64,000 bases of DNA, taken from NCBI RefSeq assembly GCF_029193575.1, contig NZ_JARGCS010000044.1:1-64000 (forward strand), written 5' to 3'. The notes under the pieces are model-generated. The model worked only from the letters and a program-made list of their open reading frames with translations. It did not search any database and was not told the origin of the DNA. Of this stretch, positions 1 through 10,445 are shown in pieces (position 1 is the first letter of the stretch; each line of letters opens with the position of its first letter). The DNA comes from Pseudomonas entomophila. GTDB lineage: Bacteria; Pseudomonadota; Gammaproteobacteria; Pseudomonadales; Pseudomonadaceae. Both the position numbers and the translations under genes were made by a program.

Positions 1-3000
1 GTGCGCACGGCGAAGTTCGACCTGACGCTGGAGCTGGGGGAACTCGAGGGACGCCTCGTCGGGGTGTTGGAGTACGCCACGGCGTTGTTCGACGAAAGCA
101 CGATGCGGCGGCACATGGGCTACCTGGAGCGGATGCTGGAGGCGATGGCGGCCGAGGGCGAGCGAGAGGTCGGCCGAGTCGCGTTGTTGGATGAGGCGGA
201 GCGTGCGCAGGTACTGCAAGCCTGGAACGCGACGGAGGTGGCGCACACGGGCGAATCGAGCGTGAGCGCGATGTTCGAAGCGCAGGTGGCACGCACGCCG
301 GATGCGCTGGCGGTGGAGGCGGGCGAGGTTCGGCTGAGCTATCGCGAGCTGAATGAACAGGCCAACCAACTGGCGCACCGCTTGATCGAGCTGGGCGTCG
401 GCGCGGATGACCGTGTGGCGCTGTGCGTGGAGCGTGGCGCGGGGATGGTGGTGGGCCTGCTCGGGATCCTGAAGTCGGGCGCGGGGTATGTGCCACTGGA
501 CCCGGCCTATCCGTCGGAGCGACTGGCGTGGATGCTGGAGGACAGCACGCCGTCGGCGCTGGTGGTGAGCGAGGCCACGCGTGGCGTGGTCGAGGATGCG
601 GGAGTACAGGTCGTCGACCTGGACGATGCGGCATGGCGTTCGCAGCCGGTGCATGATCCGCGTGTGACTGTACAGCCGCATCACCTGGCCTACGTGATCT
701 ACACCTCGGGCTCGACCGGCCGCCCCAAGGGCGTGATGATCGAGCACCGACAGACCGTGAATTTCCTGAACTGGGCACATCGCTCCTTCGACAAGGCGAC
801 GCTGGCACGAACCCTGTTCTCGACCTCGCTGAGCTTCGACCTGGCGGTCTACGAATGCTTCGCGCCGCTGACGTCGGGTGGCAGCGTCGTGGTCGTCAAC
901 AACGTCCTCGACCTGCGTGCCGGTAGTCTCGGCGTGAGCCTGGTCAACACCGTGCCGTCGGCACTCAAAGCGCTGCTCGACGAGGGCCGTGCGCTGGACG
1001 AGGTCGGCACGGTCAATGTCGCCGGCGAGGCGCTCAGGCGCGAACTGGTCGAACAGGTGTTCGCACAGACCCCGATCCGGCGCATCAACAACCTGTATGG
1101 CCCCTCCGAAACCACGACGTATTCGAGCTGGGTATCGATGGACCGCGAGAGCGGGTTCCTGCCGCATATCGGTCGTCCGATCGACAACACGCAGTTCTAC
1201 CTGCTGGATGCGCATGGCGAGCCCGTTCCAATGGGCGTGGCAGGTGAGATCTACATCGGCGGCGCTGGGGTAGCGCGTGGCTACCTGAACCGTGAAGACC
1301 TGACGGCGGAGCGTTTCCTGACGGATCCGTTCCGCGCGGGCGGACGGATGTACCGCACGGGGGACCTGGGGCGTTGGCTGCCGGGAGGGGAGATCGAATA
1401 CCTGGGCCGTAACGATCACCAGGTGAAGGTGCGTGGTTTCCGCATCGAGCTTGGCGAGATCGAGGCGCGGTTGGCGCAGGTGGAGGGTGTTCGGGAGGCA
1501 GTGGTGCTGGCGCGTATGGATACACCGGGCGAGCCGCGTCTGGTGGCTTATCTCACGGGCGAGTCAATTCCCGAGACCGGCGCGTTGCGCGACATCCTGC
1601 AGGCCAATTTGCCGGAATACATGCTGCCAGTGGCCTATGTTCGGCTGGATGCGCTGCCGCTGACGCCGAACGGCAAGCTCGACCGCGGCGCGTTGCCGGC
1701 GCCCGGCGCCGATGCATTCGACGCGCACGCGTATGAGGCCCCGGTGGGGCCGCTCGAAACGACGCTGGCGGGCATCTGGTCGCAGCTACTGGGTGTTGAA
1801 CGCGTCGGTCGCGACGACGACTTCTTCCATCTGGGCGGCCAGTCGCTGAAGGTGGTGCAGTTGATCTCCCAGGTACGTCGCCAGCTTGGCGTCGAGGTCG
1901 AACTTGGCAAGCTGTTTGCTCGTCCGCGCCTCGCGGCGATGGCGCAAACCGTCTCGGAGGCCGCGAGCAGCCAGTTGCCTGCGATTGCGGCGGTCAGTCG
2001 CGACGACCTGGCGCCCTTGTCGTTCGCGCAGCAGCGCCTGTGGTTCCTCGCGCAGATGGAAGGCGGTTCCGCCGCGTACCACATCTGCGCAGGCTTGCGC
2101 TTGCGTGGGGAACTCGACGTCGTCGCGTTGCACGAAGCGCTGGACCGGATCGTGGCGCGTCACGAGGCATTGCGCACCCGCTTCGTCATGCATGACGGCG
2201 AAGCGTGGCAGTGCATCGCGCCGTCGGATGCGGGCTTCTCCCTCGCGCATCAGGATCTGAGCGACGACCCCGATCGCGAATCGCGTATTGCCGGGATGGC
2301 CGGCGAGGAAGCGAGCGCCGCCTTTGACCTGACGCACGGGCCGCTGATCCGCGGCCGGCTGATTCGCCTGTCCGGCCAGGATCACGTGTTGCTCGTCACG
2401 ATGCATCACATCATTTCGGACGGTTGGTCGCTTGGCATCCTGACGCGCGAACTGGCCGCGTTCTACGCCGCTTGCCGCCGCAGCGAGCCGGACTCGCTGC
2501 CGCCTCTGCCGATCCAGTACGCCGACTACGCGCTCTGGCAGCGCCGCTGGCTCGACGCGCAGGTGATGCAGCAACAAGGTGCATGGTGGGAATCCACTCT
2601 GGCCGGCGCTCCCGGCTTGCTGAGCCTGCCCACCGACCGACCGCGTCCAGCGCGCCAGGACTATCGCGGCGCTTCGCTCGAGGTGTGCTTCGACGAGGCC
2701 TTGACCGCCGGACTGAAAGACCTGGCCAGGCGCCACGGCGCGACGCTGTTCATGGTCGTGCAGGCGGGATGGGCTGCCGTGCTCGGCAGGCTCGCGGGGC
2801 AGGATGACGTGGTGGTCGGCGTGCCGGTGGCGAATCGCACACGCAGCGAGACGGAAGGCCTGATCGGCTTCTTCGTGAACACGCTGGCCTTGCGCGTGGA
2901 CCTGTCGGGCGCCCCGTCGGTCGCCGAGCTACTGGGGCGGGTCAGGCACGCCAGCCTGGCGGCGCAGATGCATCAGGACCTGCCGTTCGAGCAGGTTGTC

Positions 3001-6000
3001 GAGCGTGTCAATCCGGTTCGCAGCCTGGCCCATAGTCCGCTGTTCCAGGCCTCGCTGACCTGGCAGAACACCGATCCGCTGGCGCTGTCGCTCGGTGACG
3101 CGCAGCTCGAGGGCATCGCCGCGCCCCGCGATATCGCCAAGTTCGATGTCGCGCTGGAGCTGGCCGAGATGGACGGGCGCATTGTCGGGAGCTTCGACTA
3201 TGCCACGGCCTTGTTCGACCCTTCTACGATGCAACGCCACCTCGGCTACCTCGAGCGCATGCTGCGCGCCATGGTCCAGGACGACGGCATCGAAGTCGCG
3301 CGTATCGCACTGCTCGACGAGAGGGAGCGTCAGCAGCTGCTGTACAACTGGAATGCGACCGGTTCGACACACTACCGCGGTGAGACGATCGCGGCGCTGT
3401 TCGAGGCTCAGGCGGCGAAGTCGCCGGATGCGGTTGCCCTGGTGCACGGCGATGGCAGCTGGACCTATCGCGAACTCGACCGGCGCGCCAACCGGCTCGC
3501 TCGCCACCTGCAGGCGCTCGGGGTGGGTATCGAAGACCGCGTGGCCCTGTGCGCCGGGCGCGGTCTGTCGATGGTGACGGGCCTGCTGGGCATTCTCAAG
3601 GCCGGCGCTGCCTATGTGCCGATCGATGCAGCCCATCCGCCCGAGCGGATGGCCTACATCCTCGCGGATAGCGAGCCCAAGGTCGTGCTGGTGGAGGCGG
3701 CTACGCGCGATTTGATCGCGGCGGGCCACGTCGTCATCGACCTGGATCAGCAGGAATGGACCGCGTACGCGGACGATGCGCCGCAGGTGCCAGGCCTCGG
3801 CCCGGACCACCTCGCCTATGTGATCTATACCTCGGGTTCGACCGGTCGGCCGAAGGGCGTGGAAGCGACCATCGGTGGGCTCGGCAACCGCCTGCAGTGG
3901 TTTATCCGCGACGTGCTGGACGCCGCGCCGGTGACCGCGCTCAAGACCAGTATCGGCTTTGTCGACTCGGTGACCGAGACGCTCGGCGCGCTGCTGGCGG
4001 GCGGTCGCCTGGTCACGTTCGACGACGCAACCGTCAGAGACGTGGCGCGGTTCGGCCGGCAGGTGGCGGCCAGCGGCGTCGACCATCTGGTGGTCGTGCC
4101 CTCGCTGCTCAAGCACCTGGTGGCGAGCGACATGCATGGGCTCGAGGCGCTCGCGACGCTGGTGTGCAGCGGCGAACGGCTCGCGCCGGAACTTGCCGAG
4201 CGGTTCGCCGCGCGATACCCGCGTACGCGCCTGCTCAATTTCTATGGGTCGTCCGAAGTGAACGGGGAAGCCAGCTTCTTCGACTATCGCGACGCGACGC
4301 CGGTCTGCGCGCACTCGATCATCGGCCGGCCCATCGCGAACATGCGGGTGTATGTGCTGGACGCGCACGGCGAGCCGGTGCCGACCGGTACGCCGGGAGA
4401 GATCCACGTTGCCGGTGCCAGCGTCGCGCGGGGTTATCTGAACCTCACCGAACTGAGCGCCAGCAGCTTCACCGTCGATCCGTTCCACCGCGATGCCCGG
4501 CAACGTATGTATCGCACCGGCGACATCGGCTGCTGGCTCGCCAACGGGAATCTCGCCTACCTCGGGCGCAATGACAACCAGATCAAGCTGCGCGGCTTCC
4601 GCGTCGAACCAGGCGAAATCGAGGCCAGCCTGAGCGCATGCGAGGGCGTGCGAGAGGCGATCGTGATGGCGCGCCCCGACGCGACCGGAGAACCGCGCCT
4701 GATCGCATGGTATACCGGCACGGCAGTAGCCCCCGGCGTCTTGCGGGAGCGGCTGCATGCGAGGTTGCAGGCCTACATGCTGCCCTCGGCGTTTGTTCAT
4801 CTCGCGGCGCTGCCGCTGACGTCCAACGGCAAGCTGGACCGGCGTGCGCTGCCCGAGCCGACGGTCGATGCGCAGGTGCGCACGGCCTACCACGCGCCAC
4901 AGGGCGAGACCGAGACGCAACTGGCGGGGATCTGGGGCGAGGTGCTCGGCGTCGAGCGGGTGGGTCGGCATGACGATTTCTTCCTGCTGGGCGGCCATTC
5001 ATTGCAGGCGGTTCATTTGACGGCACGGCTGGGCAAGGCCGGCTTCGGCCTGACCCTGGCGGACGTGTTTCAGCACACCACGGTTGCCGAGATGGCTCAG
5101 GCGATCGCTCGGCCGCCCGCGCACGAGGCGTTGGTCTCAGTGCGCACCGGCGGCTCCGCGCGCCCGCTGTTCCTCGTGCACGAACTCGCCGGGCTCGACG
5201 CCTATGCCGCGTCACTGGCGGCGCATATCGACGAGACGGTGCCCGTCTATGCGCTGGCCGCCGTGCCGGTGGGCATGGCGCAACTGCGGACCATCGAGGA
5301 GATGGCCGCGCGCCTGAAGGATGCGATGCGCACGGTGCAGGCCGAGGGCCCGTATCGAATCGCCGGCTGGTCGTTCGGTGGCGTGCTCGCTTACGAGATC
5401 GCCCTGCAACTGGTGGGCGAGGACCAGCCGGTCGAATTCGTCGGCCTGCTGGACAGCCGGCACCCGCGGCTCGTCAGCGCGGGCAAGCAGGCATGGGAAG
5501 CGAGCGCGCAGCCGCAGCGTGCGCAGTTGCTGGAATGGTGCGCGCAGACGGCGGACCCGGCCTGGCTCGCCGAGGATATGGATTTTGATGCGGTGCTCCA
5601 GGCTTGCCGCCGTCAGGGCCTGCTGCCGCAGGAGATGCTCGAAGCCCGTGACGACGAGATCCGTGAGTTCATCGACCGCATCGTGGCGCATGGCTATGCG
5701 CAGGCCCACTACGCGGTCGCGCCCTTACCGGTGCCGTTGCACCTGTTCGTGGCGGGGGACGAGTGGCGGGCCGGCGAGACGCAGCAGGAGCGCGCCTGGC
5801 TTGGCTGGGACAGCGTGCTGCCCGAGTCGCAACTGACCCGGGTTGTGCTGCCCGGCGATCATCGTTCGATGGTATTGGCTCATCCGGCCCAACTCGGCCA
5901 GGCCTTGAGTGATGCGCTGCGGGTCGTGTCGGAGCAGCCACCGCGGCGACTTGCCGAGCGGGAACCCACGCTGCTGCTGACGATCGGCGCGGCGACAGAG

Positions 6001-6819
6001 GAGGGTGAGCGTGTGGTGTGCGTTCCCGGGGCCGGCGACAGCGTGGTCCGCTTCCTGCCGTTTGCCAGGGCGCTGGATGGCGAATGCCTGGTGCAGGGGC
6101 TCCAGCCGCGCGGTGTCGACGGCAAGCTCACGCCGCATATGTGTGTCGAGGCAGCGGCGGCAAGCCATCTCAGCGCGCTGGCGCGCGATTCGGCCGGCGG
6201 CCCCCTCCATCTGGTCGGTCATTCGTTTGGCGGTTGGATCGCCTTCGAGATGGCGGCCCGTCTCCAAGCGGCGGGCCGGCCCGTCGAGTCGCTGATGCTG
6301 CTCGACAGCCAGGGGCCGGGTATCGCCGATGCCGGCATTCTCGGGGCTGGCTATACGGCCGACGAGGCGTTGCTGCAGTTCGTCGATGCGATGGAGATTG
6401 CGTCGGGCCAGTCCCTCGGTCTCGACGCCGGCATGCTGGCCCGGATGGACGGTGTCCAGGCCCTGGAGGCACTGCAGGCGGCCATGGTGCGCGCCAAGCT
6501 GTTGCCGGCTCGCACCACGGTCGACGCGCTCAGTGGCCCGGTCCGCACCTTCGCGGCCGCGCTGCGCACCAGGTACCGACCGGTTCATCGCTTCGATGGT
6601 CCTGCCTGCCTGGTGCTCGCCTTCGATCCGCGGCTGTCGCGGGCCGACAACGAGCGGGATCACCAACGGACCGCCGCCGCCTGGCGGCTCAGGGTGCCGA
6701 ACCTGACCGTCAGCGTGGTGGATGCCGATCACTTCAGCCTGCTCAAGTCGCCGCATGTGGAGCGGATCGCTGCCGCGTGGATGGAATCGTCCGCGCGCTT
6801 CGAGCCGTCGTCGACGTGA
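1..6819 (+). CDS. Non-ribosomal peptide synthetase, C-terminal two modules with tandem thioesterases (5' truncated)
   Basis: This is the 3' part of an NRPS gene: the frame is open from base 1 and opens inside the tail of a condensation domain, so the GTG at base 1 is not a supported start. Domain order in the visible 2272 residues is: C tail (1-55), A1 (about 90-575, TSGSTGRPKG near 235), carrier protein with Ser615 in GGQS, C (about 660-1110, HHxxxDG at 802-808), A2 (about 1135-1620), carrier protein with Ser1667 in GGHS, TE1 (Ser1791 in GWSFGG, His1954) and TE2 (Ser2075 in GHSFGG, His2244). Read against GrsA, the A1 pocket is D-L-Y-N-N-A-L-T-Y-K, resembling codes reported for alanine (tentative). 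A2 reads V-D-T-V-V-S-F-G-E-K; it lacks the usual first Asp and resembles the beta-alanine code. No epimerase or methyltransferase domain is visible. An exporter and an MBL-fold protein follow on the same strand. The product is not identified. Confidence 0.96.
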   Translation: MRTAKFDLTLELGELEGRLVGVLEYATALFDESTMRRHMGYLERMLEAMAAEGEREVGRVALLDEAERAQVLQAWNATEVAHTGESSVSAMFEAQVARTPDALAVEAGEVRLSYRELNEQANQLAHRLIELGVGADDRVALCVERGAGMVVGLLGILKSGAGYVPLDPAYPSERLAWMLEDSTPSALVVSEATRGVVEDAGVQVVDLDDAAWRSQPVHDPRVTVQPHHLAYVIYTSGSTGRPKGVMIEHRQTVNFLNWAHRSFDKATLARTLFSTSLSFDLAVYECFAPLTSGGSVVVVNNVLDLRAGSLGVSLVNTVPSALKALLDEGRALDEVGTVNVAGEALRRELVEQVFAQTPIRRINNLYGPSETTTYSSWVSMDRESGFLPHIGRPIDNTQFYLLDAHGEPVPMGVAGEIYIGGAGVARGYLNREDLTAERFLTDPFRAGGRMYRTGDLGRWLPGGEIEYLGRNDHQVKVRGFRIELGEIEARLAQVEGVREAVVLARMDTPGEPRLVAYLTGESIPETGALRDILQANLPEYMLPVAYVRLDALPLTPNGKLDRGALPAPGADAFDAHAYEAPVGPLETTLAGIWSQLLGVERVGRDDDFFHLGGQSLKVVQLISQVRRQLGVEVELGKLFARPRLAAMAQTVSEAASSQLPAIAAVSRDDLAPLSFAQQRLWFLAQMEGGSAAYHICAGLRLRGELDVVALHEALDRIVARHEALRTRFVMHDGEAWQCIAPSDAGFSLAHQDLSDDPDRESRIAGMAGEEASAAFDLTHGPLIRGRLIRLSGQDHVLLVTMHHIISDGWSLGILTRELAAFYAACRRSEPDSLPPLPIQYADYALWQRRWLDAQVMQQQGAWWESTLAGAPGLLSLPTDRPRPARQDYRGASLEVCFDEALTAGLKDLARRHGATLFMVVQAGWAAVLGRLAGQDDVVVGVPVANRTRSETEGLIGFFVNTLALRVDLSGAPSVAELLGRVRHASLAAQMHQDLPFEQVVERVNPVRSLAHSPLFQASLTWQNTDPLALSLGDAQLEGIAAPRDIAKFDVALELAEMDGRIVGSFDYATALFDPSTMQRHLGYLERMLRAMVQDDGIEVARIALLDERERQQLLYNWNATGSTHYRGETIAALFEAQAAKSPDAVALVHGDGSWTYRELDRRANRLARHLQALGVGIEDRVALCAGRGLSMVTGLLGILKAGAAYVPIDAAHPPERMAYILADSEPKVVLVEAATRDLIAAGHVVIDLDQQEWTAYADDAPQVPGLGPDHLAYVIYTSGSTGRPKGVEATIGGLGNRLQWFIRDVLDAAPVTALKTSIGFVDSVTETLGALLAGGRLVTFDDATVRDVARFGRQVAASGVDHLVVVPSLLKHLVASDMHGLEALATLVCSGERLAPELAERFAARYPRTRLLNFYGSSEVNGEASFFDYRDATPVCAHSIIGRPIANMRVYVLDAHGEPVPTGTPGEIHVAGASVARGYLNLTELSASSFTVDPFHRDARQRMYRTGDIGCWLANGNLAYLGRNDNQIKLRGFRVEPGEIEASLSACEGVREAIVMARPDATGEPRLIAWYTGTAVAPGVLRERLHARLQAYMLPSAFVHLAALPLTSNGKLDRRALPEPTVDAQVRTAYHAPQGETETQLAGIWGEVLGVERVGRHDDFFLLGGHSLQAVHLTARLGKAGFGLTLADVFQHTTVAEMAQAIARPPAHEALVSVRTGGSARPLFLVHELAGLDAYAASLAAHIDETVPVYALAAVPVGMAQLRTIEEMAARLKDAMRTVQAEGPYRIAGWSFGGVLAYEIALQLVGEDQPVEFVGLLDSRHPRLVSAGKQAWEASAQPQRAQLLEWCAQTADPAWLAEDMDFDAVLQACRRQGLLPQEMLEARDDEIREFIDRIVAHGYAQAHYAVAPLPVPLHLFVAGDEWRAGETQQERAWLGWDSVLPESQLTRVVLPGDHRSMVLAHPAQLGQALSDALRVVSEQPPRRLAEREPTLLLTIGAATEEGERVVCVPGAGDSVVRFLPFARALDGECLVQGLQPRGVDGKLTPHMCVEAAAASHLSALARDSAGGPLHLVGHSFGGWIAFEMAARLQAAGRPVESLMLLDSQGPGIADAGILGAGYTADEALLQFVDAMEIASGQSLGLDAGMLARMDGVQALEALQAAMVRAKLLPARTTVDALSGPVRTFAAALRTRYRPVHRFDGPACLVLAFDPRLSRADNERDHQRTAAAWRLRVPNLTVSVVDADHFSLLKSPHVERIAAAWMESSARFEPSST

Positions 6820-6983
6820 TGCCTAGGCTTTGGAAATTAATCTCGATGCGGAGTCAATTCAATGAATCGCTACAGTGAAAATCAGCATGCGCAAGCCGGG
6901 TTCTTCCCGCGCCGTGGCCACCTGGCGGCAAGCCGACCGATTGCGAGGCGGGCTGTGATCGGCCGCCACGCCGGGAGGCAGCC

Positions 6984-8660
6984 ATGCGCATGATCAGGCT
7001 GCTGCTGGAGCAGTCCGGCCTGTCGGGTGTATTGGTCCTGCTGCTTGCGCAGGCGGTCGCCGGGCTGGCCAGCGCGGGGGTGCTGATGATCCTCACGCGG
7101 GTGGCCGGCGAGGCTGCGGACGTGCCGCATTGGCGATCCCTGGCCTGGGTGCTTGCCGGCCTCGCACTGCTGGTGGTGGCCCAGTGCACCACGTCCCGCT
7201 TGACCATCGACCGGGTCGAGCGGTCGGTTCACGTCATCCGCATGCGCTTGATGAACAAGTCTGGATCCGCCAGCCTGCGCTCGTTCGAGCGTGTTAGGCA
7301 GGGCGGTTCGTTCGCCACGCTGGAGAAACTGCTGAAGACGATTTCGGGGGCGACGGTGGCGATCATCGCGGCAGGACAATCGGCGATCGTCCTGATCTGC
7401 ACGATGGTCTATCTCGCCTATCTGTCGCCGACGGCCCTGGTGCTGTGCATGGTCGTGATGGGGCTGAGCCTGCTGCTGCATTTCGCGCGGATGCGGCCGA
7501 TCACCCGCAGCGCGGGGCAGGCACTGGCGGCCGAGAGCGTGCTGACGGGGCTGGCGGCGCATCTGCTCGGCGGCTTCAAGGAGCTGAAGCTGAACCGGCA
7601 GCGGCAGCGTGATTTCTTCGACGAGCTCGATGACGCCTCCAGCAACAGCATGCGGCTCAACCGCGTTGCGTACGTGATGGCGAGCGACCATCTGGTGGTA
7701 ATCCAGCTGATCCTCTATGCGTTCATCGGCGTCGTCGTCTTCGGCATGCCGGCCCTGGCTGCCGTCGATCCCGTGCTGCTGGTGAAGATCGTTGCGGTGA
7801 TCCTCTTCCTGTCCGGCGCGCTCAATCATTTCGTCAGCATCCTGCCGCTCTACGCGATGGCCGATGCCGCGGTGGCGCAGGTCGAGTGCCTGGAGCGGGA
7901 ACTGGACGAGGCGACGGTGCCGGAGCGGGTCGCGCACACCGCCGAACCGGACGTGATGTCAGTGATCGAGCTCGACGATGTCAGGTTTTCCTACGGTGTC
8001 GCCGATGGCGGCGGTTTTGGCGTGGGGCCGCTGAACCTGACGCTGCGGCAAGGCGAGATCGTGTTCGTGACGGGCGGTAACGGTTCCGGCAAGTCCACGT
8101 TCCTGAAGCTGCTGACCGGCCTGCAATTGGCCGATCAGGGCACGCTGCGCTTGAACGGCGCGGTGATCGAGCCTGAGCATGTGGCGGCCTATCGCAACCT
8201 GTTCAGCGCGGTGTTCTGGGATTTCTACCTGTTTCCCACGCTGTACGGCCTGGCGTCGCCAGGCGCGGGCGTCGTGGAGGCGCACCTTGCACGATTGTCG
8301 CTCGACGGCAAGACGCATTTCGACGGCCGCTCGTTCTCGACCACCGACCTGTCCACCGGGCAGCGCAAACGGCTCGCCCATCTGGTGGCCTTGCTGGAGG
8401 ACCGGCAGATCTATGTCTTCGACGAGTGGGCCGCGGACCAGGACCCGACGTTCCGCCGCTGGTTCTATCGGACCGAGCTGCCGCGCCTGAAGGCGATGGG
8501 GAAAACCGTCATCGCGGTGACGCATGACGAACAGTACTTCGCGTGCGCCGACCGATGGCTGCATTTTGAGGAGGGGCGCTGCACCGAGGTGCATCCGGTG
8601 GCCGTCGCCGCGGCGGGAGCGCCGCCGGCATGGCACGCATTGCACGACCACGAAAACTGA
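6984..8660 (+). CDS. Cyclic-peptide-export-type ABC transporter (fused membrane and ATPase domains)
   Basis: A 558-aa half-transporter. The N-terminal half has about six hydrophobic segments; the C-terminal half is an ATPase with Walker A GGNGSGKST (near residue 365), an LSTGQRKR signature and Walker B ending VFDEW. The layout matches the PvdE/SyrD cyclic peptide exporter family, which moves NRPS products out of the cytoplasm. ATG follows a GGGAGG ribosome-binding site. It lies 164 bases after the NRPS on the same strand and probably exports its peptide. Siderophore precursor export, as by PvdE, is an alternative because the substrate cannot be read from the sequence. Confidence 0.92.
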   Translation: MRMIRLLLEQSGLSGVLVLLLAQAVAGLASAGVLMILTRVAGEAADVPHWRSLAWVLAGLALLVVAQCTTSRLTIDRVERSVHVIRMRLMNKSGSASLRSFERVRQGGSFATLEKLLKTISGATVAIIAAGQSAIVLICTMVYLAYLSPTALVLCMVVMGLSLLLHFARMRPITRSAGQALAAESVLTGLAAHLLGGFKELKLNRQRQRDFFDELDDASSNSMRLNRVAYVMASDHLVVIQLILYAFIGVVVFGMPALAAVDPVLLVKIVAVILFLSGALNHFVSILPLYAMADAAVAQVECLERELDEATVPERVAHTAEPDVMSVIELDDVRFSYGVADGGGFGVGPLNLTLRQGEIVFVTGGNGSGKSTFLKLLTGLQLADQGTLRLNGAVIEPEHVAAYRNLFSAVFWDFYLFPTLYGLASPGAGVVEAHLARLSLDGKTHFDGRSFSTTDLSTGQRKRLAHLVALLEDRQIYVFDEWAADQDPTFRRWFYRTELPRLKAMGKTVIAVTHDEQYFACADRWLHFEEGRCTEVHPVAVAAAGAPPAWHALHDHEN

Positions 8661-8807
8661 CGGACGGGCATGCCGTCCGATGCAACGTAATGATTCACCC
8701 GTCACGTCGATCCTATCCGGTCCAGGCGCCCAAACGCGCGCTCCCGAGCGCGCGATGTGGAGCGCGCGGCCGGCCGGATCGTCGACATCACCACACAGGA
8801 CACGATC

Positions 8808-10445
8808 ATGTCAGATTTGGTTTATTTGAAGCCCGAAGTAAAGATGGAGCCGCTGGTGTGCCGCTGGTATGCCTGGTCGCATCTGATTTCACCCGTGCAG
8901 CTGGCGCTGCATCTCCATTATCGGATCCTGCCGCTGATGCAGAACTTCGTCGACAATCCGATGGTGCATATCTCGGCCAATCGCGATCCCAGCATGTACG
9001 GCGGGCCGTTCGTCAGTCTCGACGAGGCCGATATCGAGGGCGTCGCCCGGTTGATCGCCGACACCAAGGCCGGATGCGCGCACCTGATTCAGCTCGCCGA
9101 GGACGTGCGCGCGCTGGACACCGATTTGCAAAAGGCCGCCCAGGGTTATTCGCTGCACGAGTTCTACGATCGATTGCCTGAATCGCTGCAAGGCGTGGTC
9201 GAGTTCATGTACGACGTCCATCATCGCCCGAGCTTCCGATTCTTCGAGCCGATGCTCTACGAATCCGGTATTGCCGACCATACGCAGGAAGTGATGCTGC
9301 AACAGGCTGCCGAGGGCGACCGGCATTTCTTCATGAGCACGCCGCGTATCGAGACGCCCGCGAGTCAGTTCTTCCGAATGAAGTTTTCGGACGCGCGGCT
9401 CGACATGCTGGCGCGGATGCGCAGCCATCCCGCCTCGCTGGCGGAAGTCGCGCGCCAGTTCGAGGTGGAAGAGCAGCGCATGGCCGATTTCCGCCAGTTC
9501 TTTACCGCTGAGGCGCCGCGCGAGCGGACAGGACAGCAGTACGACGGCGATGGCGTCCGGATGCGCTTCTTCGGACACGCCTGCGTGCTGTTCCAGACTC
9601 GCGATGTATCGATTCTGTTCGATCCCTTCGTCAGCATCGAGGAGGGTGACGGGCAGCGGCTCACGTTCAATGACCTGCCCGATTCGATCGACTACGTGGT
9701 CATCTCGCATGGGCACCAGGATCATTTCAACCCGGAGATGCTGATTCAGCTTCGGCATCGAGCCAAGTGTTTCATCGTCCCTGCGACCAACAGCGGGAAC
9801 ATCGCCGATCCTTCGCTGAAGCTGACCTTGAAGGCCTTGGGCATTCACAATGTCATCGTCGTGGATTGCTACGACGAGGTGGAGGTGCCGGGCGGCACCA
9901 TCACGAGCCTGCCGTTCACCGGCGAGCATGCGGATTTGCCCATCTATGGCAAGCAGAGCGTGCTGATGAACCTGTTGGGCCGAAAATTCGTGTTCCTGGT
10001 GGATTCCGATGGCCGCGATGCCGTGATGTATCGCCGAATGGCTGCCAAGGTCGGCGCGATCGACGCCTTGTTCATCGGAATGGAGTGCGTCGGCGCACCG
10101 CTCAACTGGCTCTACGAGCCCTTGCTCGCCAAGCCGGTGAACCGACGCAACAACGAATCCCGACGTCTGTCGGGCGCCGACAGCGAGCGTGCCTCGAACA
10201 TTCTCGCGGAGCTCGTCGCGTCGCGCGTGTTCGTCTACGCGATGGGCCAGGAGCCGTGGATGAAATGCATCATGGGTCTGCAGTACACGCCGGACAGCAC
10301 ACAGCTGACCGAAGCCGACAAGTTCATCGAGCATTGCGAAAGCCAGGGCATCCCTGCCGAACGGCTTTACCTGCGTCGCGAAGTGACATTCGAGGGCGAA
10401 GTCGGATGCGATGTCATGTCACCGGATGCGCTTGTGGTGTCTTGA
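8808..10445 (+). CDS. MBL-fold metallo-hydrolase with long N-terminal domain, NRPS-associated
   Basis: A 545-aa protein. The first roughly 240 residues look mainly helical and match nothing I recognise. The C-terminal part is a metallo-beta-lactamase fold of the UlaG-like kind, with HGHQDH at residues 301-306 as the metal motif and a later DSDGRD stretch supplying a likely bridging Asp. ATG 8808 was chosen over an upstream in-frame ATG at 8757 because ACAGGA sits just before it. It is the third gene of the NRPS locus, 147 bases after the exporter. It may trim, hydrolyse or protect against the peptide, but its function is unknown. No signal peptide is seen, so it is probably cytoplasmic. Confidence 0.85.
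   Translation: MSDLVYLKPEVKMEPLVCRWYAWSHLISPVQLALHLHYRILPLMQNFVDNPMVHISANRDPSMYGGPFVSLDEADIEGVARLIADTKAGCAHLIQLAEDVRALDTDLQKAAQGYSLHEFYDRLPESLQGVVEFMYDVHHRPSFRFFEPMLYESGIADHTQEVMLQQAAEGDRHFFMSTPRIETPASQFFRMKFSDARLDMLARMRSHPASLAEVARQFEVEEQRMADFRQFFTAEAPRERTGQQYDGDGVRMRFFGHACVLFQTRDVSILFDPFVSIEEGDGQRLTFNDLPDSIDYVVISHGHQDHFNPEMLIQLRHRAKCFIVPATNSGNIADPSLKLTLKALGIHNVIVVDCYDEVEVPGGTITSLPFTGEHADLPIYGKQSVLMNLLGRKFVFLVDSDGRDAVMYRRMAAKVGAIDALFIGMECVGAPLNWLYEPLLAKPVNRRNNESRRLSGADSERASNILAELVASRVFVYAMGQEPWMKCIMGLQYTPDSTQLTEADKFIEHCESQGIPAERLYLRREVTFEGEVGCDVMSPDALVVS

Noticed and set aside
2929-4998. A 689-residue open frame on the minus strand inside the NRPS
   Set aside because: It is antisense to the C and A domains, is arginine/glutamine-rich and matches no family; a mirror effect of GC-rich codons.
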